A DNA stretch of 64,000 bases. Origin: Oxynema aestuarii AP17 (GTDB lineage Bacteria; Cyanobacteriota; Cyanobacteriia; Cyanobacteriales; Laspinemataceae). The stretch is from contig NZ_CP051167.1 of NCBI RefSeq assembly GCF_012295525.1, forward strand, positions 930,001 through 994,000. Direction: 5' to 3'. Below the pieces are notes generated by a model. It was not told the origin of the DNA and searched no databases. It saw nothing but the letters and a program-made list of their open reading frames with translations. The stretch's first letter is position 1. Each line of letters starts with the position of its first letter. Below are positions 27,233-35,644 of the stretch, in pieces. The position numbers were made by a program, and so were the translations under genes.

Positions 27233-27592
27233 TCAAAATTCTTCTTTTTCCGTTTCTATCCACCATGAAGAAAGATCGGGATTTTCAGACCCATTCACTG
27301 TAATGACGACTAATCGATCGCCGTCAGCATTGACAAAATAACCGCGACAATAGCCGACTCCGGTTCCCGAACAATTTTCAATTTCTTGATAATCCTCCGA
27401 TCCGTTTAAGGGATTGGACGGTCGGAGATCCGGGGCTTGCCAACCCTCCTCTAAAATCAATTCTCTCGCTTCAGAGTAGGGCATCCCCTCACTCAATTCA
27501 CTCGGGATTTCCTGGGCGATCGCCGTGAATGGAAAAAAGGCCATATTCACTGCAATTCCCATCGCCGATAAAAACTTGTAACCCATCGTCAT
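27233..27592 (-). CDS. Small exported protein of unknown function
   Basis: A 119-residue protein with a signal peptide (MGYKFLSAMGIAVNMAFFPFTAIAQ, cleavage probably after AIAQ). The mature part has PYSEARELILEEGWQAP, a pattern seen in small PASTA- or BLIP-like exported proteins, then two cysteines (NCSGTGVGYCRGYF) likely to form a disulfide. GGAAGA precedes the start; ATG 27592 and ATG 27586 are both possible. I do not recognise a family. Divergent from the Hsp70-like gene. Confidence 0.7.
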   Translation of the reverse strand: MTMGYKFLSAMGIAVNMAFFPFTAIAQEIPSELSEGMPYSEARELILEEGWQAPDLRPSNPLNGSEDYQEIENCSGTGVGYCRGYFVNADGDRLVVITVNGSENPDLSSWWIETEKEEF

Positions 27593-27748
27593 TTCTTCCC
27601 AATTACTGCGATCGCCGTTGCTTCAATTTGTTTATAGCACGACCGTCAAACCGTCATTCTCGCCCGTCAATCTCCCCCGTCTGTATTGGCTTAATGCCAC
27701 CAATCCGATAAGCTAAATGAAGCTTAACCCCCCGTATCAGTTGGCTCC

Positions 27749-29341
27749 ATGTCCATCGCGATCGATTTTGGAACGAGTAACACCGTTATCGCCCGGTGGA
27801 ATCCGGCGACCGAACAAGCCGAACTGGTCAAATTACCCGGTTTGACCTGGCAAGTCGGGCAAAATCCCCCCCTGATTCCCAGCTTAGTTTACGTCGAAGA
27901 CGCCAGCCGCGATCGCCTCGTCATCGGTCAGGCGGTCCGCGACAAAGGACTCGACCTCAAAACCGATCCGCGCTTTTTCCGCAGCTTCAAACGCGGGATC
28001 GGAACGGACATTCAAGGCTTTTTACCCGAGCTCGACGGTCAAACCATGACCTTTGAACGAGTGGGACGCGGTTTCTTGACTCAACTGCTGCAGGGGATTC
28101 GCGACGTTCCCCTCTCCGTCGATTCTCTCGTGGTAACCGTTCCCGTCGATAGTTTTGAAGCCTATCGCCACTGGTTGGGCGGCGTCTGCCAACATTTGAA
28201 GGTGGAACAAGTGCGGATGTTGGACGAACCGACCGCCGCCGCCTTGGGATACGGACTCGCCGAACGGGAACTGTTGTTAGTGGTGGACTTCGGCGGTGGA
28301 ACGTTAGATTTATCCTTGGTTCGCCTCGACGGAACTGCCGGGAATCGTCCCTTGGGGTTTATCCTCAAGTGGGGCGAAAAAATGTTCGCGGAAAGTTCGG
28401 GACAGAAGGCAAAAACCGCCCGGGTTTTAGCCAAAGCGGGCAAAAATTTGGGCGGTAGCGATCTGGATAACTGGTTGGTGGATTATTTCGCCGCAACTCA
28501 AGGGGTCGAGAAAACGCCCCTGACCACTCGGTTGGCGGAACGGCTGAAAATCTCGCTGTCGCTGCAAAAACAGGCAAAAGAGGTTTATTTTAACGACGAA
28601 ACTTTAGAAAGTTACGAACTGGCGCTCGATCGCGACGGCTTCGAGCAAATCCTCGCCGAACACGACTTTTTCGCCAGTTTGGATGAGGCGATGACTCAAG
28701 TCCTGCAACAAGCCCGCCGTCAGGGGGTGGAAGTGGACGATATCGATGGGGTGTTGTTGATCGGCGGAACGGCGCAAATTCCGGCGGTTCAACGCTGGAT
28801 CGGGGAATATTTCGACGAGTCAAAAGTCCGACGCGATCGCCCGTTCGAGGCGATCGCCACGGGGGCTCTCCAGTTAAATCGCGGGGTGGAAGTCCAAGAT
28901 TTCCTCTACCACAGTTACGGAATCCGCTACTGGAACCACCGCAACAAGCGCCACGATTGGCATCCCCTGATTAAATCCGGTCAGGCGTATCCGATGGCAG
29001 ATCCGGTGGAACTGGTTCTCGGGGCGTCGGTAGACAATCAGCCGAGTATCGAGTTGATTATCGGCGAATTGGGGGCGCCAACCGGGGGAACTGAGGTCTA
29101 TTTCGACGGCGATCGCTTGGTAACGCGCACTCTGGCGTCGGGAACCCAAAGCGTCCAACCGCTCAACGATCGCGACGGCGCCCGCAGTATCGCCCAACTC
29201 ACCCCGCCAGGAAACCCGGGTAGCGATCGCGTCAAGGTCTTTTTCCGCGTAGACCGCGATCGCTTTTTACGCATCACGGTGGAAGATTTGCTCACGAATG
29301 AAACCCTGGTGGGCGATCGGCCTGTGGTGCAGTTGAGTTAG
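27749..29341 (+). CDS. Hsp70 family ATPase (DnaK-like, short)
   Basis: A 530-residue protein with an actin/Hsp70 ATPase fold. The phosphate-1 loop is IDFGTSNTVIARW, the phosphate-2 loop VDFGGGTLDLSLV, and the adenosine motif LLIGGTAQIPAVQRWI; DEPTAAALGYG is the connect-1 region. The substrate-binding part after about residue 390 is only ~140 residues, shorter than DnaK, and lacks the EEVD-like tail and lid. Such proteins are common in cyanobacteria next to DnaK proper. It probably acts as a chaperone or regulator, but no J-domain or GrpE partner is nearby. Confidence 0.9.
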   Translation: MSIAIDFGTSNTVIARWNPATEQAELVKLPGLTWQVGQNPPLIPSLVYVEDASRDRLVIGQAVRDKGLDLKTDPRFFRSFKRGIGTDIQGFLPELDGQTMTFERVGRGFLTQLLQGIRDVPLSVDSLVVTVPVDSFEAYRHWLGGVCQHLKVEQVRMLDEPTAAALGYGLAERELLLVVDFGGGTLDLSLVRLDGTAGNRPLGFILKWGEKMFAESSGQKAKTARVLAKAGKNLGGSDLDNWLVDYFAATQGVEKTPLTTRLAERLKISLSLQKQAKEVYFNDETLESYELALDRDGFEQILAEHDFFASLDEAMTQVLQQARRQGVEVDDIDGVLLIGGTAQIPAVQRWIGEYFDESKVRRDRPFEAIATGALQLNRGVEVQDFLYHSYGIRYWNHRNKRHDWHPLIKSGQAYPMADPVELVLGASVDNQPSIELIIGELGAPTGGTEVYFDGDRLVTRTLASGTQSVQPLNDRDGARSIAQLTPPGNPGSDRVKVFFRVDRDRFLRITVEDLLTNETLVGDRPVVQLS

Positions 29342-29399
29342 GGGTTTAGAGTTTAGATCTTGGTTAAATTGGGTGATTGCTGTCTCTTGCCTACTCCGC

Positions 29400-29921
29400 T
29401 TAATAATGTACGACCACGGGGGTTCCGACATCGGCCCAATCAAACAACCATTCGGCGTGATTCACGGCGACGTTGGTGCAACCGTGACTGACGGGGGTAC
29501 CAAAATTGTTATGCCAATAGGCTCCATGTATAGCATAGCCACGATAATAGTACATCGTGAAAGGAACATCTGGCACGTCGTAACCGGGGCCTTGCATCCG
29601 TGCGATTTCGTGCTTGGTTTGGATGGCAAACAGACCTGTTGGCGTCGGGGTACTCTCTTTCCCCGTGGAAATGACGACGGCGTAAACCTCTTGGGGACCT
29701 TCCCAGGCGATCAATCGTTGTCGGGTCAGATCGATTTGAATCCAACGCTGGTTAGATTGTTGTAATTCGAGTAGGTTGTAAGCGAGGGTGTCGGCGTCGG
29801 GGTAGAGCGTCTGCGCTGGGGCGGGGAAGGACGCCATCCCTAGAGTGGCGATCGCGATCGCGAGTCCTGCACCTGTGGTAGCAGTGCGACGCCAGGGAAA
29901 CGAATCGAGAAAACCCTTCAT
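29400..29921 (-). CDS. L,D-transpeptidase (YkuD domain), exported
   Basis: A 173-residue protein. It has a signal peptide (ATTGAGLAIAIATLGMASFPAPAQ), then a YkuD catalytic domain with YAIHGAYWHNNFGTPVSHGCTN: the catalytic Cys lies in SHGCTN and the His in IHG. These enzymes make 3-3 cross-links in peptidoglycan or attach proteins to it. A strong AGGAGGT lies eight bases upstream of the ATG at 29921, which was therefore preferred over a TTG at 29927. No separate peptidoglycan-binding domain is fused. Confidence 0.94.
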   Translation of the reverse strand: MKGFLDSFPWRRTATTGAGLAIAIATLGMASFPAPAQTLYPDADTLAYNLLELQQSNQRWIQIDLTRQRLIAWEGPQEVYAVVISTGKESTPTPTGLFAIQTKHEIARMQGPGYDVPDVPFTMYYYRGYAIHGAYWHNNFGTPVSHGCTNVAVNHAEWLFDWADVGTPVVVHY

Positions 29922-30066
29922 TGTCAAACACCTCCTGTGGACTTTTGCGTTTTGATGGACGTGGCGATCGGTAGGTTCCGATACGGGGCTACCGGATGAC
30001 GGCGGTCCCCCGATGTTTTTTGATTGTAATCAATGACTACAAGGGAAGGGAGTTCAATTTCAGCCG

Positions 30067-30720
30067 TCAGGGGGCGATCGCCGCGCGGGTATGGGCGATC
30101 GCGGCGATTAACTCGGCGGCCCGATCGCCGATCGCGGTCCAATCGCGACGATCTACGGCTTCTTTGGGAAATAAATCCCCTGCCAAACCGACGGCGATCG
30201 CCCCGGAGGCGAGAAATTCCGGGGTATTCGCCAAGGTCACTCCCCCGGTGGGAATCAGGGGAATTTGACCGAGGGGGCCTTGCAAACTTTTGATATAACT
30301 CGGGCCGCCGACGGCAGAAATTGGGAACACTTTAACCGCCGTCGCCCCCGCTTGCCACGCGGTGACAATTTCCGTGGGAGACAGCGCCCCGGGGACGATC
30401 GGCACTTCGGCGGCGATCGCCCGGGCGATTAAGTCCGCATTGACATGAGGAGAAAAGAGAAATTGAGCCCCTGCGGCGATCGCCCCTTCTACGTCGTCCA
30501 CGGTCATTAAGGTTCCGGTCCCGATCGTACAGTCGGGCAGTTCGGCGCGCAACTGGGCAATTAAATCGGCGGGGCGATCGCTATTCCAGGTAATCTCGAT
30601 CGCGCGGATTCCCCCGGAAGCGACGGCGTGGGCGAGTTGTCGTCCTAATTCTAATTCCGGCGCGCGAATCACCGCGATGCATGATTGTTGTTGCAATTGC
30701 GTCAGCCAAGATCGAGACAT
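30067..30720 (-). CDS. eda: 2-dehydro-3-deoxy-phosphogluconate (KDPG/KHG) aldolase
   Basis: A 217-residue class I aldolase of the Entner-Doudoroff pathway that splits KDPG to pyruvate and glyceraldehyde-3-phosphate. The base Glu is in RAIEITWNS and the Schiff-base Lys in ATAVKVFPIS. IGTGTLMTVDDVEGAIAAGAQFLFSPH and LIPTGGV are also typical. Length is normal. The Entner-Doudoroff dehydratase is not in the window. Confidence 0.92.
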   Translation of the reverse strand: MSRSWLTQLQQQSCIAVIRAPELELGRQLAHAVASGGIRAIEITWNSDRPADLIAQLRAELPDCTIGTGTLMTVDDVEGAIAAGAQFLFSPHVNADLIARAIAAEVPIVPGALSPTEIVTAWQAGATAVKVFPISAVGGPSYIKSLQGPLGQIPLIPTGGVTLANTPEFLASGAIAVGLAGDLFPKEAVDRRDWTAIGDRAAELIAAIAHTRAAIAP

Positions 30721-30868
30721 GGAATTTGAGATTTGAAGTTTTGGATGTTCGAGAAAGAGCCAATTTCATGCGATGGGGGGAAGCGCGATCGCGGTCCTTG
30801 CGTTTACTATATAACTCGGAGAGGGGCGATCGCCGCCTTCTTTTCCCAGAGCCATTTCGTAGCGCTCT

Positions 30869-33049
30869 ATGAGCCACTGCATTAACCCCAACTGTCCGAA
30901 ACCGACCGATCCGCTCAACGCTTACAACCGTATTTGTCGTCAGTGCGGTTCTCAACTGCTCGTGCAAGGGCGCTATCAAGTCGTCAAACTCCTCGGCGTC
31001 GGGGGCTTTGGCAAAACTTACGAAGCCCTCGAAAAAGGAACCCCCAAAGTCCTCAAAGTCCTCGTCGAAAGCAATCCCAAAGCGATCGCCCTCTTTCAAC
31101 AAGAAGCCGCCGTCTTACAACGCCTCAAACATCCCGGCATTCCCCGGGTCGATCCTTGGGGATATTTTACCTATTTTGCCAACAACAGCCGCACCCCCAT
31201 TCACTGCCTGGTCATGGAGAAAATCGAAGGGCAGAACCTCGAAGAATGGTTGCACGATCGCGGTAACATCCCGATTACGGAAAACCAGGCGATCGATTGG
31301 TTATGCCAACTGGCGGAAATTTTACACCAAGTCCACGCCCAGCAATATTTTCACCGGGATCTCAAACCTAGTAATATCATGTTGCGGGCGGCGATCGTGC
31401 GCGGCAGTCGCACCACGGAACAACTGGCGTTAATTGACTTCGGTTCGGCCCGCGCCGTCAGTACCACTTACCTCGCGAAAATGGCGATCGGTCAGAAAGG
31501 GACGGTCATCGCCTCGAAGGGATACGCGCCGCCGGAACAAGAAAACGGTAAAACCATGCCCCAGTCCGATTTCTACGCTTTGGGGCGCACCTTCGTTCAC
31601 CTGCTCACCGGACGCCATCCCCTCGATTTTTACGACCCCCATACCGATCGCCTCGAATGGCGGGTCGCCGCTCCCCACATCAGCCGTGAAATGGCGGACT
31701 TTATCGATTATTTGATGGCCCGGTTGCCCGGTCAGCGCCCGCCGAATACGGAAGTGTTGCTGCAACAACTCGAAGACCTCAAACGCGCCAACCGCCACCG
31801 AAAACCGGTCCCGATGGGGTTGAGTCCCGCCCGAGGGCGACGGCGAAAGTCTCCGTCTGTGGCGGGGTTGAGAAAGATCGCCAGCCCGTTGATGGCGGCG
31901 AGCGCGATCGCGGCGATCGCCGGAGTGGGCTTGAGTGAGGTCAAAATCTATCGCTATGCGATCGATCGCCTCCACGAGTACCAACAAGCCGCCGCCGAAC
32001 AGGTCGGGCGTCTCGGGATCGATGGGGGATCGACGTTGGAGGTTACCCCGGTCAAAGCGGCGATCGATCGTCCTCAAGAGCGGGCGATCGCCACCTTAGC
32101 CACCACTGACACCCCAGAAGAGGTAACAGAAGATATTACATTATCTAATACCCTCACCGGACACGCCCAAGACGTGCGATCGCTCGCCATCAGTCCCGAC
32201 GGCCAACTATTAGCCAGTGGGAGTTTCGACGGCACGATCAAAATTTGGAACCTGCAAACCGGACAGCCGATCCGTACTTTAACCTCGCCGAACCCCGGAC
32301 AAATCGTTTCCTCCGTCGCCATCAGTCCCGACGGTCGCACCCTCGTCAGCAGCAGTAACAGCTATGGTGGCACCATCCAAATTTGGGACCTGGCCACGGG
32401 TCAGTTACTCGCCAGCTTGTCTCCCGGCAGTTCCGGCGCCTTCGTCGTCGCCATCAGTCCCGACGGTACCCTCCTGGCGAGCGGAAGTGAGAAAGGGAGT
32501 ATCAAATTATGGGATTTGGCCAGTGGCAGTTTACTACAAACCCTCACCGGACACGTCGGTACCGTCTATTCGGTCGCCTTTTCTCCCGACGGGACGACCC
32601 TCGCCAGTGGCAGCGAGGACGGTTCGATCAAACTTTGGCAGTTAGAAAACACTCCGTCGGGGGGACTGAATGCGTCGATTTGGCGGCATCTGTCCGGACA
32701 TGTCGGTAAAGTGTTTTCCGTGGCTTTTTCTCCCGACGGCAAACATCTCGCTAGTGGCGGCGCCGATAAAACAGTGAAACTGTGGAATTTAGAAACGGGA
32801 AAACAAACGGGAACCTTACTCAGTCATGCGGGAATTGTGTTTTCGGTGGCTTTTTCTCCCGATGGCGAAACTCTGGCCAGTGGAAGTTTTACGGGTCGGA
32901 TTAATTTGTGGGATGTCGATACCGGACAGCGTTGGGAAACTCCCGAAGCGCATTCCCGTTGGGTGGAAACCGTAGCGTTCAGTCCCGACGGTCATACATT
33001 GGCGAGTGGTAGTGGCGATCGCACCATTAAAATTTGGGGGGTTCGTTAA
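30869..33049 (+). CDS. Serine/threonine protein kinase with zinc ribbon and seven WD40 repeats
   Basis: A 726-residue protein. Residues 1-32 are a four-cysteine zinc ribbon (CINPNCPKP and CRQCGS). The kinase domain (about 33-305) has GVGGFGKTY, the catalytic HRDLKPSNIM and DFGSARA, so it should be active. A basic linker and one hydrophobic segment (about residues 335-355, PLMAASAIAAIAGVGL) follow, suggesting membrane anchoring. Seven WD40 repeats with DGTIKIWN-type ends (about 425-726) would form a beta-propeller, outside the kinase compartment if the helix spans the membrane. The substrate is unknown. Such kinase-WD40 fusions are frequent in filamentous cyanobacteria. Confidence 0.93.
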   Translation: MSHCINPNCPKPTDPLNAYNRICRQCGSQLLVQGRYQVVKLLGVGGFGKTYEALEKGTPKVLKVLVESNPKAIALFQQEAAVLQRLKHPGIPRVDPWGYFTYFANNSRTPIHCLVMEKIEGQNLEEWLHDRGNIPITENQAIDWLCQLAEILHQVHAQQYFHRDLKPSNIMLRAAIVRGSRTTEQLALIDFGSARAVSTTYLAKMAIGQKGTVIASKGYAPPEQENGKTMPQSDFYALGRTFVHLLTGRHPLDFYDPHTDRLEWRVAAPHISREMADFIDYLMARLPGQRPPNTEVLLQQLEDLKRANRHRKPVPMGLSPARGRRRKSPSVAGLRKIASPLMAASAIAAIAGVGLSEVKIYRYAIDRLHEYQQAAAEQVGRLGIDGGSTLEVTPVKAAIDRPQERAIATLATTDTPEEVTEDITLSNTLTGHAQDVRSLAISPDGQLLASGSFDGTIKIWNLQTGQPIRTLTSPNPGQIVSSVAISPDGRTLVSSSNSYGGTIQIWDLATGQLLASLSPGSSGAFVVAISPDGTLLASGSEKGSIKLWDLASGSLLQTLTGHVGTVYSVAFSPDGTTLASGSEDGSIKLWQLENTPSGGLNASIWRHLSGHVGKVFSVAFSPDGKHLASGGADKTVKLWNLETGKQTGTLLSHAGIVFSVAFSPDGETLASGSFTGRINLWDVDTGQRWETPEAHSRWVETVAFSPDGHTLASGSGDRTIKIWGVR

Positions 33050-33439
33050 AGGGCGATCGGTTCAAACTTTTACCGAATTTTACCGATGAAATTGGAAAAA
33101 AAAGCTTACAGCAATTCACGCTGTCATGAGGTACAAGAGGCAAAGATCCCCCCAACCCCCCTTAATAAGGGGGGCAGTGAAAGTCCCCCTTATTAAGGGG
33201 GATTTAGGGGGATCGAAATGTACCGCCCAACAGCGAAAACTGCTGTATCTAAAATTAAAACTGAAAAATCTACAATCTTTTTTACCTTGACACTTCCTTA
33301 TCAAAACGATTAGGCTAGATGAGTTCGGATAACAAAAATTTTCCTTAAAAAAAATACGGTTTTTTGACAGTTGTTCGAGCTAACGTGCATCGCCAGGCGT
33401 CTTTGCATGTTGATAAAGCAAACCTTAAGGAGTTTTTCC
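33050..33439. other. Intergenic region with a MITE-like element
   Basis: 390 bp between the WD40 kinase and the DUF4168 gene, of which 33107-33247 is a repeat element. The rest (33248-33439) is A+T rich and likely holds the promoter of the DUF4168 gene. No other gene was seen. Confidence 0.6.
33107..33247. mobile_element. MITE-like element, copy B (141 bp)
   Basis: The ends TACAGCAATTCACGCTG and CAGCGAAAACTGCTGTA are imperfect inverted repeats of 17 bases. The centre is a large G/C palindrome of CCCCCCTTAATAAGGGGG type. The same ordered blocks occur at 27105-27221. There is no coding capacity; a transposase in trans would be needed. Confidence 0.7.
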
Positions 33440-33934
33440 GTGTTCAAATATCTGTTAACCGCAGCTTCCGCGATCGCCTTCTCGTTTGTGGGAGCGATGG
33501 GTCTTCCGGCGCAGGCGCAACCCCCAACTCTCGTGGCGCAAGCAGGAATCTCTAATGCGGCTTCGATTAGTTCCCAAGAGTTAGAGCAGTTCGCCACGGC
33601 GATCGAACAGTTGTTAGTTCTCGAACAAACGGCCCAGCAACGCATTGCCTCGGCGATCGAAAATCAAGGCTTCAGTCGGGAACGCTTCGGTCAAATTTAT
33701 CAAGCTCAGCAAGATTCCACGGTAACACCGGATCCGGCCATTTCTGCCGACGAACAACAGCGTTTTGAGCGCGTCGTCGAAACGGCGATCGAGATTCAGG
33801 AGGAAGTGCAGCAGCAAAAACAACAAGCGGTTCAAAATCAAGGCTTAGATCTCGATCGCTTTAATGAAATCCTGACCGCCGTGCAAGAAGACGAAGCGCT
33901 ACAGCAACAAGTCGAGCAAATGTTGCAGCAGTAA
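33440..33934 (+). CDS. DUF4168 exported protein
   Basis: A 164-residue protein. The signal peptide is MFKYLLTAASAIAFSFVGAMGLPAQAQ. The mature part has two similar glutamine-rich helical halves (ENQGFSRERFGQIYQAQQDS and QNQGLDLDRFNEILTAVQED), the pattern of DUF4168. A GTG at 33440 preceded by AAGGAG at seven bases was chosen; the frame is open upstream to 33371 without a better start. Probably periplasmic; its function is unknown. It is followed by a strong terminator. Confidence 0.8.
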   Translation: MFKYLLTAASAIAFSFVGAMGLPAQAQPPTLVAQAGISNAASISSQELEQFATAIEQLLVLEQTAQQRIASAIENQGFSRERFGQIYQAQQDSTVTPDPAISADEQQRFERVVETAIEIQEEVQQQKQQAVQNQGLDLDRFNEILTAVQEDEALQQQVEQMLQQ

Positions 33935-33980
33935 CGGGTTCGTTGGGTTCGCTAAAGCGGTCGGATTTGAATCGATCGCC

Positions 33981-34016
33981 AGAAAAAGAGGGAGAGAGAA
34001 TTCTCCCTCTTTTTCT
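33981..34016. terminator. Strong bidirectional terminator hairpin
   Basis: AGAAAAAGAGGGAGA and TCTCCCTCTTTTTCT form a perfect 15-base stem around a six-base loop, with A-rich and T-rich arms. It lies between the convergent DUF4168 and epimerase genes and can serve both. Confidence 0.85.
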
Positions 34017-34061
34017 ATGAATAGGGTTTTCGGCGGTCAAAACGATCGCCAGACCGATCGC

Positions 34062-35000
34062 CTAACGGACTGCCTTGAGAATTTGATCGTCTAGGGAGAA
34101 ATCGACCTCGGCGCGATCGCTTCCCGAGGCTAAATAATCGTTAGTAAACGAGTCTTTTAAACCGGAAATTAAATCGTATTCCGGTTGCCAATTGAGTTCG
34201 GATTTAGCTTTGTGAATGTCGGCGAAGAAGTGTTGGACGCGCAAGGGGAAGGCTTTGCGTTTGCCGAAGTCAAATTGTTTGGGATCGTAGTGGACTAAAT
34301 CGAGGGTATCCGGGGATTTTCCGGCGGCGATCGCGCAAGCGCGGGCCAAACCGTCAAAGGTGACGAAGCGATCGCCGGAAACGTTGTAAATTTGCCCGAT
34401 CGCCTCAGAATTGCCGAGAATGGCCGCCATCGCTCGCGCTAAATCTTTGACGTGACCGAGTTGGGTGATATGCGCCCCATTTCCCGGAATCGGAATCGGG
34501 CGATCGCGCACGATGCGATCGAAAAACCAGGCTTCGAGGGGGTTGTAATTTTGCGGCCCGTAAATATAAGTCGGACGAATCGCACTGAAGGGTAAACCGC
34601 GTTCTTTGAGATAGGTTTCTGTTTCAAATTTGCCTTTGTGACGGCTTTTCGGATCGACTTCGTCGCCTTCTACATGAGGCATTCGATCGGATTTGAGATA
34701 GACCCCGGCGGAACTCATGTAAATAAAATGCTTGAGTTTACCTGCAAATAAATCGGCTAGGGGTTGGGTATCGCTACATTCGCGCCCGTTGTTGTCAAAA
34801 ATAGCATCAAAACTTTCATCGGCTAGTTTTTCTTTGATTTGTGCCGCATCTTTGCGATCGCCGTGAATTTGCCGGATTCCCTCCACGGGAGCGGGTTTAT
34901 TTCCTCGGTTGAATAAGACAACGTCGTGACCGTTTTCAACCAGAATTTTTGTCAGATAAACCCCGATAAAACGGGTGCCACCCATAATTAAAATTCGCAT
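34062..35000 (-). CDS. NAD-dependent epimerase, CSP41b-like
   Basis: A 312-residue extended short-chain dehydrogenase. MRILIMGGTRFIGVYL is the Rossmann dinucleotide-binding start. The sequence resembles chloroplast stem-loop binding protein CSP41b and its cyanobacterial homologues (VVLFNRGNKPAP, FIYMSSAGVYLKSD, GPQNYNPLEAWFFDRI). The usual YxxxK catalytic pair of active epimerases is not clear: the position reads HKGKFETETYL. CSP41 proteins bind or cleave RNA in plastids. GAAGGAA precedes the ATG at 35000, which was chosen over an upstream start at 35030. Confidence 0.85.
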   Translation of the reverse strand: MRILIMGGTRFIGVYLTKILVENGHDVVLFNRGNKPAPVEGIRQIHGDRKDAAQIKEKLADESFDAIFDNNGRECSDTQPLADLFAGKLKHFIYMSSAGVYLKSDRMPHVEGDEVDPKSRHKGKFETETYLKERGLPFSAIRPTYIYGPQNYNPLEAWFFDRIVRDRPIPIPGNGAHITQLGHVKDLARAMAAILGNSEAIGQIYNVSGDRFVTFDGLARACAIAAGKSPDTLDLVHYDPKQFDFGKRKAFPLRVQHFFADIHKAKSELNWQPEYDLISGLKDSFTNDYLASGSDRAEVDFSLDDQILKAVR

Positions 35001-35080
35001 ATTTTTGAGTTCCTTCGGTTGCTTTTTCACCCTATAGTTTACCGGAAAAGCTAACCGACAGATCGCTCCCGGTCGGCGAA

Positions 35081-35263
35081 TCAGACCTCTCGCGCGGACT
35101 GGATGGCGATTTCATCCTCGCTTGTTTCGATAAGGGATCTGAGATGTTCGGCGCGATCGCCGCGATCGCTGGATTGTAGATTTTCCTTAAAATTGGCAAC
35201 CCGTTGAGGGAGAAAGTGCATAATCGGCGATCGCCTCTCCCAATAAAAGGATCGATGGCTCAT
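35081..35263 (-). CDS. Doubtful small ORF (60 or 46 residues)
   Basis: The stretch MHFLPQRVANFKENL...IETSEDEIAIQSAREV is charged and helical and could be a real small protein starting at ATG 35221 or 35263. GGGAGAG lies a little far upstream of the inner ATG. No family is recognised. It is divergent from the small gene at 35277. Confidence 0.3.
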   Translation of the reverse strand: MSHRSFYWERRSPIMHFLPQRVANFKENLQSSDRGDRAEHLRSLIETSEDEIAIQSAREV

Positions 35264-35276
35264 TTGGTGAGGTTAA

Positions 35277-35453
35277 ATGGGAAACTTCGAGCGCGCGCGA
35301 GCGGGACTCTACCAATATGTTACAGACCACTCGATCCAATCGGACGATCTCGAACTTGAGCCTCGACCCCAGGGCGATCGCACCTGGCGCCGGGTTACTT
35401 ATGCCGTCAATGGGGAGAACAACCGATCTCAAAACTTCAAATACATCGGCTAA
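35277..35453 (+). CDS. Small protein of unknown function (58 residues)
   Basis: Reads MGNFERARAGLYQYVTD, SIQSDDLELEPR and ends NNRSQNFKYIG. The composition is protein-like, GGTGAGG lies at the right distance upstream of the ATG, and the frame ends cleanly. It has no membrane segment or signal peptide. I do not recognise a family. Confidence 0.55.
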   Translation: MGNFERARAGLYQYVTDHSIQSDDLELEPRPQGDRTWRRVTYAVNGENNRSQNFKYIG

Positions 35454-35644
35454 TTTTTAAAGTTTCTGTAAAGTTTTTATTGGTGAGAAAATAACGAGCG
35501 ATGACAAGACTTAAGATTCACATATATATAAAACGGCAAAATTGTTACCACTTACGGGCTTGTTCCAGACTCTGTATTATGCAGACTACAACAACAAAGT
35601 TTTAAACCCGCAATATCCGGGATCGAATTCAAGCTGATGGGGGG

